Assembly (NCBI GenBank): GCA_963810905.1 | Contig: CAWEPG010000002.1 | Coordinates: 682,001-746,000 of the forward strand | Source: CAWBAT01 sp963810905 | GTDB taxonomy: Bacteria > Acidobacteriota > Terriglobia > Versatilivoradales > Versatilivoraceae | Length of the DNA: 64,000 nt | Direction of reading: 5' to 3' | Part shown: positions 8,825-16,413 of the stretch, one piece after another | Position numbering within the stretch: position 1 is the stretch's first letter | Layout of the letters: every line of letters starts with the position of its first letter | Position numbers and translations under genes: made by a program | Notes under the pieces: generated by a model | Seen by the model: only the letters and a program-made list of their open reading frames with translations | Told to the model about the DNA's origin: nothing | Database searches by the model: none

Positions 8825-9469
8825 CGCTCTCAGATGTTGTGCGACCGGATTATCCTAATTGGTAAGTGCCGCCTCCGACTGAAATTGCGGACAACGATGC
8901 CGCTGGTCACCTAATCGATGACTTGCCTGTAAACTGGGACACCGTTATGCAGATCTATGCTGAACCGGAAGGTATTTCGATGATTCAACCGGACATTCAT
9001 ATAGATACACAATTTACTCGAATTATATAACAATCAAGAATTCTTTGGGGGACATACAAATCCGATTTGATCCTGGGAAAAACTGTCTTTCGCGTAAACT
9101 TGAATACGGTGCCCAGTTGATCGGGCGTAGGGGATAAGGGCGGTCATCGACCTCGGTTCAAGGAAATTCGTGTCTTCAAAACAAAATCAAGGAGAGCGTT
9201 CTTTAAACTGGGCCACGAGGCACTCGTTTCCCAATTGGATGGTAGTTTTGTTCCAGAAGTCGAGTGTGTATCTGGGCCCTCGCCAGAATGGTTCAGGCCA
9301 GAAGACCGATAGGCAGAAAGCATTGCGCTAGCAGGATCGTGTGCCGAGCCCGATACCCGATATGAATCGGATGGATTGAAACCAATCCTCCTCACAGAGG
9401 CTGACGGGGAAACTGGAGAGGATCTTTTGCTTGCCTCGAATAGGGGGCTATGGTAGAAACAAGCTGGGC
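8825..9469. other. Gene-poor spacer before tRNA-Leu
   Basis: About 645 bases without a supportable gene. A 117-codon frame at 9144-9497 runs antisense into the tRNA and has no domain. The part from 8980 to 9060 is AT-rich. This is the last host-side sequence before the island attachment site. Confidence 0.5.
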
Positions 9470-9556
9470 GCGGAAGTGGCGGAATTGGCAGACGCACTAG
9501 ATTCAGGTTCTAGCGCTCGCAAGGGCGTGGGGGTTCAAGTCCCCCCTTCCGCACCA
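9470..9556 (+). tRNA. tRNA-Leu (anticodon CAG), island attachment site
   Basis: An 87-nt class II tRNA. The acceptor GCGGAAG pairs with CTTCCGC, the D arm is GGCGGAATTGGCAGAC, the anticodon loop TTCAGGT gives CAG, the variable arm GCGCTCGCAAGGGCGT is long as expected for Leu, the T loop is GTTCAAGT, and CCA is encoded (9554-9556). Bases 9501-9557, from the anticodon loop to just past CCA, recur exactly at 25727-25783. The gene therefore appears to be the intact copy regenerated when an element integrated into its 3' end. The recombinase remnant lies immediately downstream and points back at it. Confidence 0.97.
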
Positions 9557-9557
9557 A
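9501..9557 (+). repeat. Attachment core, left copy (attL, within tRNA-Leu)
   Basis: A 57-bp segment from the tRNA-Leu anticodon loop through the encoded CCA plus one base. It is identical base for base to 25727-25783. It is the presumed crossover region of the element. Confidence 0.88.
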
Positions 9558-9601
9558 ATCTATCAACAACTTAGAAAGTCTACCTTCGGATCGGAAAGCC
9601 A

Positions 9602-9621
9602 TTTGTGACATGGATTGTGAC
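9602..9621 (+). promoter_or_regulatory. Candidate recombinase arm-type site, left
   Basis: The 20-mer TTTGTGACATGGATTGTGAC occurs here and again at 25575-25594, both times inside the island ends and in the same orientation. It contains an internal GTGACAT...GTGACA repeat. Position and duplication suggest an integrase-binding arm site; this is an inference. Confidence 0.45.
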
Positions 9622-9641
9622 ATAAGTGGCCTCAAACCCCC

Positions 9642-10065
9642 TCAATTGGTCCTTTGCGCCGGCTGTGATTCAGCTGGCGTGTCAATCGTGTGACTCTGCG
9701 TTTCTAGGCCGTCTAGAGCCTTTCTCTTGGCTTCCAGACGGATATGTGAATAGTGCTGGAGCATTTCCCTTGAAACATGCCCCGCAATCCCCATGATGGT
9801 CATGTCAGATAGACCGTTCTCACATAGTTCAGTTATGGCTTGGTGTCTTAGGTCGTGAAAACGAAGGCCGGCTAATCCAGCCTCCTTTGTTAGACTCTGC
9901 CACGCTGTCCGCCACCCCTTCATTGGCTTTGTTGGGTCAATTACAGCGCATTCACAGGCAGGGAAGACAAAGTGATCCGGTTCCCACTGCTCCGAGCATT
10001 TCAGCCCGCGCCATCAGTTCAGAAAGTGCCAGGAGTGCACCCCGGTTCAAGGGAATTACCCGGTT
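9642..10065 (-). pseudogene. Truncated tyrosine recombinase (phage-type integrase), C-terminal part
   Basis: Only the catalytic C-terminal portion of a site-specific recombinase remains. The clean frame 9642-9923 shows LRFHDLRHQAITELCENG (box with His-Leu-Arg-His), GIAGHVSREMLQHYSHI (second His and the nucleophile Tyr), then a short tail. A one-base frame change near 9976 joins it to the preceding RVIPLNRGALLALSELMARA segment. Upstream of about 10065 the homology stops abruptly and an unrelated secreted-domain fragment begins, so the N-terminal DNA-binding half and the first catalytic Arg are gone. It points at the tRNA-Leu 3' end, as expected for the island's integrase. It should be inactive. 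Confidence 0.82.
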
Positions 10066-10260
10066 TCCCGCAATCCGGGTCACCCGTGCATACCCTTGGG
10101 TTATCCCTGGTGCATACTGGGCCAATACGGCTCCGATTTGCTTCCAGCCCTTGGCGTTTACTGTGTACCCTTCGACCGTATTCACCTTGATGCCGGGATT
10201 TCCGTCAAAAAGCTCAACCGGCTTGCCGCTGTCATTGCCTACTTCATCCTCATTCCGCTT
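10066..10260 (-). pseudogene. Fragment of a secreted beta-sandwich domain
   Basis: The frame gives VNTVEGYTVNAKGWKQIGAV and then APGITQGYARVTRI, which resembles the C-terminal repeated domain of large secreted proteins that I associate with Acidobacteriota. It is joined directly, in frame, to the integrase remnant at about 10065, making a chimeric frame with no plausible function. A related fragment lies at 41448-41657. Confidence 0.5.
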
Positions 10261-10332
10261 TATGAAGCGGCGCTAGCGGTGGCCGCCACCTTTCAATCCA
10301 ACCGACTTCAGTACAACCTCAGGTCACTCTCA
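10220..10332. repeat. ~113-bp direct repeat, left copy
   Basis: It shares about 80% identity by eye with 17449-17563, including long exact runs such as TCATCCTCATTCCGCTTTAT and GTGGCCGCCACCTTTCAATC. The two copies bracket NRPS gene 2 almost exactly. No ORF of known family is contained. Confidence 0.7.
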
Positions 10333-10501
10333 CTTTATGCATCTCCAATCTGTCGGCAACCACCAGTTCGGTGTCGAGCCCGGTTCTTTGCGCGTATTTC
10401 CGAAGTGCATGATAGGTCGATGGCAGGAGCGGCACCCCCTCCCGCAAGTTCCGCTCCCTCGCTCGCATTTCCCTCTCACCCGGGATCAGGATCTCCTCCA
10501 C
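10319..10501 (-). pseudogene. NRPS gene 2 segment: Ldh2 domain C-terminal tail
   Basis: A 60-codon frame beginning MEEILIPGEREMRARERN and continuing GVPLLPSTYHALRKYAQRTG. This matches the extreme C-terminus of Ldh2-family oxidoreductases (a GE.E...R-type motif followed by a helical tail). It is out of frame with the preceding Ldh2 core at 10562-11167; the residues that should link them can be read in another frame (MRVDRMIEQTKAGERAEKV, about 10560-10500). The gene ends here with a stop at 10319-10321. Confidence 0.6.
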
Positions 10502-10561
10502 CTTTTCGCCCGCTCTCCTGCCTTCGTCTGCTCGATCATGCGGTCGACACGCATTGTGAAC

Positions 10562-11167
10562 TCAGCTGTCGGCATGAATAGCTCCGGATCGATCGCCATG
10601 AAGAAGTGACCGAAATCGGGTGGCTGCCGCGATCTGCCGCGTGTGCTCGCGGCGATGGTCCCAGCCGAATCCTGCTCCAGTCAGCACACCCGCCAGCACC
10701 TCCATGACGAGGGTGAGGCCATACCCTTTGTGGCCTCCAATCGGCACACCCAGACCAGCGACAAGATCTGCCGGATCTATCGAGGGACGCCCAAAGCGGT
10801 CCAGGATCCAGCCCGGAGGCAGTGGCTTCCCCTCGGCGAGTTGCAGGCCGATCTTTCCCCGGGGTGCAACACTCATCGCAATATCGAGCAGAATCGGGTG
10901 GTAGCGTCTCGCGGGGATGCCCACGCCCAGCGGATTGTTCCCGAACGTCGGGGTGATACCGCCAGTGGGTGCCAGGATCACAGGGCCGTTCGTCGTGCAC
11001 AGGCCAATCAGCCCCTCCCGTGCGGCCAGCCAAGGGTAATGGCCGGCTGCACCTAGGTGATTGGAGCGACGCACCCCCACCACTCCCACACCCCTCTCAC
11101 GCGCCATCCGGATCGCCAGTCTCCATCGCCATGACAGCGACCCACTGTCCCGGACCGTTGTCTCCAT
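10562..11167 (-). CDS. NRPS gene 2 segment: Ldh2-family oxidoreductase core
   Basis: The core of a malate/L-lactate dehydrogenase (Ldh2/YlbC/DpkA) family NAD(P)H-dependent oxidoreductase. The real homology starts around VGVVGVRRSNHLGAAGHYPW and includes GLIGLCTTNGPVILAPTGG, FGNNPLGVGIPA, and GGHKGYGLTLVMEVLAGVLTG, which are standard family motifs. The first ~12 residues from 11167 are out of frame with the N-terminal segment in 11097-11570, a frame change near 11120. Family members reduce 2-oxo acids or cyclic imino acids (delta1-piperideine- or pyrroline-2-carboxylate). Here the domain continues the NRPS polypeptide, so the substrate could be carrier-bound or a released product; that is inference. 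Confidence 0.72.
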   Translation of the reverse strand: METTVRDSGSLSWRWRLAIRMARERGVGVVGVRRSNHLGAAGHYPWLAAREGLIGLCTTNGPVILAPTGGITPTFGNNPLGVGIPARRYHPILLDIAMSVAPRGKIGLQLAEGKPLPPGWILDRFGRPSIDPADLVAGLGVPIGGHKGYGLTLVMEVLAGVLTGAGFGWDHRREHTRQIAAATRFRSLLHGDRSGAIHADS

Positions 11168-11570
11168 CGACGAGGGCGCTGATTTCCGTCTTGCGCTCGA
11201 TCCGTATATGAGGTCGGGGATTTATCGTGCCGGCGGCGATACGCCGGGCATAACGCGGGATGGCAACTATATTGTGCGTCGGTTGGCCGCGCAGGCTGGC
11301 TTCGAGCTGCACTTCGGTGACAATGGCCGCTCCTTCAGGCGCCAGGCCGGCTCGTTCCAGCGCCTCGCGGCCATAGGAACGGAGGCTCTCTGCAGTAACA
11401 CGGACTCTAGGCTCCACCTCTTCCATCACCGCCGGGTCTTTCCGTTTGACCCGCTCTTTTACTACTGCATCTTCAGCCTGGGCAGCGAAGGACAACAATG
11501 GACTTCCGACAGCCACCCGTGCCAGCTCGGCAATGGTCTGGTGTTGGAAAACGTCCTGGGGCTCAAGCAC
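11097..11570 (-). CDS. NRPS gene 2 segment: carrier-domain end fused to Ldh2 N-terminus
   Basis: This single frame is the direct evidence for the fusion. It begins in the last helix of a peptidyl-carrier domain (VFQHQTIAELARVA), runs through a ~35-residue linker, and enters the N-terminal domain of an Ldh2-family oxidoreductase (VTAESLRSYGREALERAGLA, then EASLRGQPTHNIVAIPRYAR). The family's usual motif is RG.DSHG; here the His is kept but the neighbouring Gly is Asn. No stop or frame change separates carrier from dehydrogenase. The upstream carrier core (GGDSILSIQ) is in the frame 11462-12856, with a frame switch near 11560. Confidence 0.75.
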   Translation of the reverse strand: MLEPQDVFQHQTIAELARVAVGSPLLSFAAQAEDAVVKERVKRKDPAVMEEVEPRVRVTAESLRSYGREALERAGLAPEGAAIVTEVQLEASLRGQPTHNIVAIPRYARRIAAGTINPRPHIRIERKTEISALVDGDNGPGQWVAVMAMETGDPDGA

Positions 11571-12856
11571 AGTCCAGCCTGATTGGCGCGGTTGATCATT
11601 TGGATGCTGAGGATTGAATCCCCACCCATGTCGAAAAAGTTGTCGTCGAGGCTCACGCGATCCACACCCAGGACCTGTGCCCAGACCGCCGTCAATACCT
11701 CCTCGGCTCGGGTAAGTGGTACGGCGTGCCCCGCTTCCAGTTCCGGACGTGCGCTCTCCGGACTGAAGGATTCGGTCCCATTCCGGGTGTCCGCGCTCCG
11801 GTTGATGGAGTCCCAGGCCTGCTTACAAAGCGCCTCCCGATCTACCTTCCCGTTGGGCGTTCGTGGTAACGCCTCCAACTTTACTATCAGCGACGGTACC
11901 ATGTACTCGGGTAATTTCTGTTTCAGAAACTCACGGAGCTCACGGGTCATGTGTTCTCGTTGAGGCGGTCGCAAGTGTTCAGGAAGGCTCACCTGAATAT
12001 CTGAGCCTCTGGACTCCTGTACACCGAAGTTCGGCACCACATACGCCACGAGGCGTTTCTCCCCCGTCGTGTCCTTTTGAGTCACCACCGCGCATTCCCG
12101 CACCCCCGGATGCTGCCCAACGATCGCCTCGATCTCCCCCGGCTCGATGCGGTAACCGCGGAGCTTCATCTGATGGTCGACACGGCCGGAGAACTCGATG
12201 TTTCCATCTGGCAGGTAGCGCGTCACATCCCCGGTCCGGTAAAGTCGCTCCCCGGGAATCTGGCTGAACGGGTCGGGCACGAACTTTTCCTCCGTTAGCT
12301 CGGGCTGGTTGAGGTATCCCCGCCCTATGCCGGCGCCACCGATATACAGCTCGCCCCAGACGCCGATGGGCACGGGCTGCCGTGAGGAGTCCAACACGTA
12401 AGCTCGCGTGTTCGCGATCGGACGACCGATAGGAACGATCTTCACGGATTCGCCATCTGGGAAGGAATAGGATAGACGGTCACGATGCCAGTCGTTTCTG
12501 TTTGCCCGAACATGTTCATCAACCGGGCGCCGTGCTGGAATTGCTAAGCCCCACTGCCTGGGCACATCCGAGAACAGCGGCTCGCTGGCGGACAGGATCA
12601 GCCGCAGTTGGTTTCTGAGCAGATCCGCCTCGGGAAGCGGGATCCAGTCTTGCCAGTACTTGATTGCAGTTCCGCCAGTACGACGGAACAATATCAATGA
12701 TCGACACTCCTCTGCTGACGGATGACTTCGAATAATGTCTGCGGATCCCGGATCTGCTCGGTCTGGGCAAGAACGACGGACGCACCACACGAGAGCGGGA
12801 CTGCGAACTGCCGGACAGAGGAAGAAAACGCAAAGGATGCCGTATGGAGATAGCAA
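11462..12856 (-). CDS. NRPS gene 2 segment: A3 C-terminal half and carrier domain
   Basis: The clear homology starts at about 12440 (IVPIGRPIANTRAYVLD) and continues through GELYIGGAGIGRGYLNQPEL, LYRTGDVTRYLPDG, the A8 loop GRVDHQMKLRGYRIEPGEIE and the A10 lysine motif TPNGKVDREAL. It then reaches a carrier domain with the phosphopantetheine serine in DMGGDSILSIQ (about 11630). The first ~130 residues of this frame are out-of-frame noise; the matching upstream part is in 12694-13191. After the carrier the frame slips near 11560 into the Ldh2-linked frame. Confidence 0.78.
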   Translation of the reverse strand: MLSPYGILCVFFLCPAVRSPALVWCVRRSCPDRADPGSADIIRSHPSAEECRSLILFRRTGGTAIKYWQDWIPLPEADLLRNQLRLILSASEPLFSDVPRQWGLAIPARRPVDEHVRANRNDWHRDRLSYSFPDGESVKIVPIGRPIANTRAYVLDSSRQPVPIGVWGELYIGGAGIGRGYLNQPELTEEKFVPDPFSQIPGERLYRTGDVTRYLPDGNIEFSGRVDHQMKLRGYRIEPGEIEAIVGQHPGVRECAVVTQKDTTGEKRLVAYVVPNFGVQESRGSDIQVSLPEHLRPPQREHMTRELREFLKQKLPEYMVPSLIVKLEALPRTPNGKVDREALCKQAWDSINRSADTRNGTESFSPESARPELEAGHAVPLTRAEEVLTAVWAQVLGVDRVSLDDNFFDMGGDSILSIQMINRANQAGLCLSPRTFSNTRPLPSWHGWLSEVHCCPSLPRLKMQ

Positions 12857-13191
12857 TCCTCAGCCCTGATCCCCAGCACCGCATGCATAGCGTGGACGTA
12901 GTGACACAAGTTAGCGTGAGTGATCATGACACCCTTTGGCTTCCCTGTTGAACCAGAGGTATAGATCACGTACGCCAGGTTCGTCGCGTTTGCGCCGCTC
13001 ACCGGGTTCTGCACACTCTCTGCGGCATTGATTTCCAGGTCGGATTTCAGGCAGACCACCGCCGGGATATTGGATTTTCGATTTTCGATTTTGAATGACT
13101 TCTGACCGATGACTCCATTTGAAATCCCAAATGCCAAATCCAAAACCGGAAGCAGTCGCTCTCTCAGTGACGAGCACAGGGACTCGGGCAT
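12694..13191 (-). CDS. NRPS gene 2 segment: A3 core with phosphate-binding loop
   Basis: It carries the A3 ATP loop YTSGSTGKPKGVM (about 12960-12920) and the A4 region TASFAFSSSVRQFAVPL. In a manual alignment to GrsA the Asp235 position, which normally binds the substrate alpha-amino group, is Ser here. That suggests a substrate without a free alpha-amino group, or an unusual binding mode. The start of the frame (about residues 22-45, containing IENRKSNI) is a low-complexity insertion described separately. The frame is lost near 12700. Confidence 0.7.
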   Translation of the reverse strand: MPESLCSSLRERLLPVLDLAFGISNGVIGQKSFKIENRKSNIPAVVCLKSDLEINAAESVQNPVSGANATNLAYVIYTSGSTGKPKGVMITHANLCHYVHAMHAVLGIRAEDCYLHTASFAFSSSVRQFAVPLSCGASVVLAQTEQIRDPQTLFEVIRQQRSVDH

Positions 13192-13630
13192 CTTCCAACA
13201 TGAAGGCGAGGCGCTCCGCTGGATACGCCGGATCCAGCGGCACGTAAGCGCCTCCGGCCTTCATGACGCCCAGCAAGGCGGCTACCATCCCCACGGAGCG
13301 AGTCAGGCAGATCCCCACCAGTGTTTCCGGCCCAACACCCATTCCCTGTAGGCGCCGCGCAAATTGATTTGCTCGCCCGTTCAGCTCGCTATACGTGAGC
13401 TGTTCCTCTCCACACCGCACCGCGGGGGCATCGGGGGTCAACTCCGCCTGCTCCTCGAACAGATGATGGAAACAGCGATCGTTGGAATACGGCAGATCCG
13501 TTTGATTCCACGTCACCAGCAGTTGGTGCCGTTCGGCGTCACTCAGCAGTGGCAACTCGGAAAGAGGGGACTCGGGATTGTCCACGATCCCTTCCAGCGA
13601 GAGTCTGGAAATTCCCGGCCATCCGTGCAA
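12911..13630 (-). CDS. NRPS gene 2 segment: C-A linker and A3 N-terminal part
   Basis: It encodes the C-A junction (SELPLLSDAERHQLLVTWNQ), the A1 motif LTYSELNGRANQFARRLQ, and the A2 motif MKAGGAYVPLDPAYPAERL. Around 13160 the frame slips within a GAGAGAG tract, and homology continues in the frame 12694-13191. This part of the A domain is otherwise canonical. Confidence 0.72.
   Translation of the reverse strand: MHGWPGISRLSLEGIVDNPESPLSELPLLSDAERHQLLVTWNQTDLPYSNDRCFHHLFEEQAELTPDAPAVRCGEEQLTYSELNGRANQFARRLQGMGVGPETLVGICLTRSVGMVAALLGVMKAGGAYVPLDPAYPAERLAFMLEDARVPVLVTERATASGFGFGIWDFKWSHRSEVIQNRKSKIQYPGGGLPEIRPGNQCRRECAEPGERRKRDEPGVRDLYLWFNREAKGCHDHSR
13066..13146. repeat. Low-complexity palindromic element inserted in an A domain
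   Basis: About 80 bases, rich in GGATTTTCGATTTT and CCAAATGCCAAATCC units, lie between the A2 and A3 motifs of the A3 domain. They encode extra residues (IENRKSNI-type peptide in one frame) not found in other A domains. Left and right halves are imperfectly complementary. The style resembles intergenic spacer repeats such as the one at 6549-6702. Confidence 0.6.
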
Positions 13631-15002
13631 TTCGGGTACTCATCGAACAGGTCAGTGTTGTACTGCCATGTTGTCGTCAGACCCTGTCCGGTTTCCGACA
13701 GATACAGAGTCAAGTCGAACTTGGCGGTTCCACTATTCACCTCCATCGGGCTGGCAGGGAAATCCAAGGGCTCCATGGACGCTCCAACTGTTCCATCCCG
13801 AATTCGACCCCAAGGGTGCTGGGTACCCGTCAGGGTGAATCCCCTTGCCCGGAACGTTCTGAAAGACAAACATCACCTGGAAGAGCGGGTTGTGGCGATG
13901 ATCGCGCTCGGGTTGCAGCTCCTCGACCAGCCTCTCGAATGGCAGGTCTTGATGCGCGTACGCATTGATGGCCGTTGCTCGCACCCGCCCCAGAGCCTCG
14001 CAGAACGTTGGATTGCCCGACAGATCGGCGCGCATGACCAGCGTGTTGGCAAAGAAACCGATCAGGCCCTCCGTTTCGATCCGAGACCGATTGGCGATCG
14101 GGGTGCCTACCACGAGGTCATTATGCCCCGTGTAGCGGTGCAGTAAGGTCTGGAACGCCGCCAGCAGGGTCATGAAGAGCGTTGCTCTCTCCCGCTGGCT
14201 CAGCACCTTCAACCCTTCGGTCAGCTGAGCGGGAGATCGCCATTTGGTAGCTGGCGCCCCGGAAAGTCTGGAGGGCAGGACGGGGTCGGTCGGCAGGCAG
14301 CTCAAGCACTGGGGGAATGCCTCCGAGCTGCCCTCTTCCAGTAAGCAAGCTGGGTCTCCAGTGTCTCCCCCTGCAACCACTTTCGCTGCCAGACAGCGAA
14401 ATCACTATACTGGATCGGCAGTTCCGGCAGCGGCGAGGGTCGGCCCGACCGAAAACGCTGCGTAGAGCGTCTCCAATTCCCGATAGAGCACGCTCGTGGA
14501 CCAGCCGTCGGAAACGATGTGGTGCATCGTCATCAGCAGTACAGTGCTCCTCCGCATCCAACTTCAACAGCGTGACGCGAAAGAGAGGTCCGTGGACCAG
14601 ATGGAATGGACGGACGGCCTCTTCGGACGGCCAGACGCAGAGCCTCGGCCTGGCGATCGGACACGGGAAGCCGCGTCAGGTCCACCACCGGCAGCCGCAG
14701 GGGTTGCATCGGGGAAACGACCTGGACCGGTTGCCCACCGACGGTGTGGAAGGTGGTGCGCAGAGCTTCGTGGCGGCGGAGGATCTCGTTGAGGCTTTGC
14801 TCCAGCGCCTCCTCGCGGAGCCTTCCCGTGAGAGGCGCAGCGCGACATGCATGTTATAGGCGGGATTACCGGGCTCGATCTGGTCGAGGAACCACAGTCG
14901 CTGCTGGGCAAATGACAGCGGGCAAGGCTCGGTCGCATTCCTCCGCGGAATAGTCGGGCTTTCTGCGAGCAGAAGAATCGTCTCTCCATCGGCCACATGC
15001 AT
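13543..15002 (-). pseudogene. NRPS gene 2 segment: condensation domain, frame-broken
   Basis: A condensation domain spread over several frames. CPLSFAQQRLWFLDQIEPGN (C1) is in 14676-15002. The catalytic HHIVSDG (C3) is at about 14507-14527. TLFMTLLAAFQTLLHRYTGH and LVVGTPIANRSRIE (C4/C5) and AYAHQDLPFERLVEELQPER (C6) are in 13733-14380. AKFDLTLYLSETGQG (C7) is in 13543-13869. Every core motif is therefore present, including both catalytic histidines, but at least four frame changes interrupt it. In type it looks like a standard LCL/dual-like domain; I cannot assign stereochemistry. Confidence 0.7.
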
Positions 15003-15265
15003 GGCCAGGGATGGGTCACAAGCTCGGCCAGCTCCGCCACGGTTGGCCTCTCGAACAGGCTTTGCAGCGGCAGCTCGACCTGGAAGTCACGGCGCAACCG
15101 GGAAAACACCTGGGCTGCCTTTAGCGAGTCGCCCCCTGACTGGAAGAAGTTGTCATGGATGCCGGGCCGATCGATACCCAACACGCTGGCCCAGATCTCG
15201 GACAATCTTTCTTCAACGGGCGTGCGGGGTGCGGTGAAATCGGCCAGCCTCTTGCCTGGCGCCAC
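14564..15265 (-). CDS. NRPS gene 2 segment: first carrier (T) domain
   Basis: The first ~75 residues hold a carrier domain: TPVEERLSEIWASVLGIDRP, then DNFFQSGGDSLKAAQVFSRL with the phosphopantetheine Ser in GGDSL, then SLFERPTVAELAELV. After about 15000 the frame is no longer the coding one; the following condensation domain continues in 14676-15002. It links the acyl-ligase loading domain to the C domain. Confidence 0.7.
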   Translation of the reverse strand: MAPGKRLADFTAPRTPVEERLSEIWASVLGIDRPGIHDNFFQSGGDSLKAAQVFSRLRRDFQVELPLQSLFERPTVAELAELVTHPWPCMWPMERRFFCSQKARLFRGGMRPSLARCHLPSSDCGSSTRSSPVIPPITCMSRCASHGKAPRGGAGAKPQRDPPPPRSSAHHLPHRRWATGPGRFPDATPAAAGGGPDAASRVRSPGRGSASGRPKRPSVHSIWSTDLSFASRC

Positions 15266-15750
15266 AGGCCCAGTTCCTCTGCCAATCCCATGCGCTGGAG
15301 TTTGCCAGTCGGCCCCTTCGGGATCTCATCCATGATCAGGACCTGTTGCGGCACCTTGAAATGGGCGAGCCGCGCCGAGGCGAACTGGCGGATCTCTTGG
15401 ATCAGGGGTTCAGGTGCTCGGAGGTTCAGCTGCTGGGGAGAGTCCGCCCGAACACCTGACCTGAGAACGATCGCGGCAGCGACGTCCTCGCCGAGGGTAG
15501 GATGAGGGACCGGGAACGTAACAGCCTGCGCGACCGCCGGGTGCTCCAGCAGGACCTCATCCACTTCTCGCGGCGAAATTTTCTCCCCTCCGCGGTTGAT
15601 GATCTCCTTGAGACGGCCGGTGATGAAAAGGTAGCCGTCCGCATCCAGATGGCCCCTATCCCCCGTGCGGAACCACCCCCGGACAAAGGCGCTGCAATTG
15701 GCTTCGGGGTTGTTCTCATAAGCCAGCATCACATTCGTGCCGCGAATCAC
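15121..15750 (-). CDS. NRPS gene 2 segment: acyl-ligase C-terminal subdomain
   Basis: The C-terminal part of an ANL-superfamily acyl ligase: WFRTGDRGHLDADGYLFITG, RLKEIINRGGEKISPREVDE and the catalytic-lysine motif PKGPTGKLQR. The GRLKEIINRGGEKISP form is typical of acyl-CoA/oxalyl-CoA ligases rather than amino-acid A domains, which supports a carboxylic acid starter. The frame goes off near 15250, where the carrier begins in the overlapping frame. Confidence 0.75.
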   Translation of the reverse strand: MIRGTNVMLAYENNPEANCSAFVRGWFRTGDRGHLDADGYLFITGRLKEIINRGGEKISPREVDEVLLEHPAVAQAVTFPVPHPTLGEDVAAAIVLRSGVRADSPQQLNLRAPEPLIQEIRQFASARLAHFKVPQQVLIMDEIPKGPTGKLQRMGLAEELGLWRQARGWPISPHPARPLKKDCPRSGPACWVSIGPASMTTSSSQGATR

Positions 15751-15789
15751 GATTTCGCCGTCTTCTCCGGCGGCATCAGATTGCCTGCC

Positions 15790-16413
15790 TCATCCATGAT
15801 CGCGACGTCCGGCCCCGCGGCCAGTCCCACCGAACCCGGTTTCCGCTTGCCTCGGCGGGAGCCGGTTGCTCGCAATCTGTGGAGCAGCCTCGGTCATCCC
15901 GTAGGCCTCGATGAACGGGATATGAAACACGCGTTCCATCTCCGCCATGAGCTGCCGCGGCATCGCCGCGGAGGCGGAGCGGATGAATCGCAGCGAAGAG
16001 CGCGCCATGATGCCAGGATGGTGCACAGCGTTCTCCAGGATCTCCTGGTGAATCGTGGGTGCCGCCGTATACCACGTGGGGTGAAACGCCTCCATCCATT
16101 CAAAGAACTGCGGAGCGGAAAAGCTCCCCGTGCAAACGACGCTCGCACCCGCCGCGAGCGAAGCAAAGATCGCGCTCAGACCATGAATGTGAAAGAGCGG
16201 CATCACATTCAGACAACGATCGCTCTCAACCAGCTCGAGTGCAGTGCGAATATTATGTGCGGAGGCACAGATGTTCCGGTGTGTCAGGGGCACCAATTTC
16301 GGTCGTGCAGCTGTTCCGGAAGTGTGAAGCACCAATGCGACATCATCCGGTTGCGCGAATCCAGCCTTCAGATTTTCAGACCTTGGGTTATCCGAGAATT
16401 TGGCCCCGGGCAC
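15790..16413 (-). CDS. NRPS gene 2 segment: acyl-ligase core
   Basis: The ATP-binding core of the acyl ligase, including LHTSGTAARPKLVPLTHRN (P-loop), NVMPLFHIHGLSAIFASLAA, FIRSASAAMPRQLMAEMERV and EAYGMTEAAPQIASN (A5-like). The sequence pattern resembles FadD/oxalate-CoA-ligase type enzymes. It is separated from the C-terminal subdomain by a frame change near 15770. It likely loads a fatty or small carboxylic acid onto the adjacent carrier; the substrate is not deducible. Confidence 0.75.
   Translation of the reverse strand: MPGAKFSDNPRSENLKAGFAQPDDVALVLHTSGTAARPKLVPLTHRNICASAHNIRTALELVESDRCLNVMPLFHIHGLSAIFASLAAGASVVCTGSFSAPQFFEWMEAFHPTWYTAAPTIHQEILENAVHHPGIMARSSLRFIRSASAAMPRQLMAEMERVFHIPFIEAYGMTEAAPQIASNRLPPRQAETGFGGTGRGAGRRDHG

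Noticed and set aside
9144..9497. 117-codon minus frame overlapping the tRNA-Leu 5' end
   Set aside because: Overlaps a certain tRNA and has no domain.
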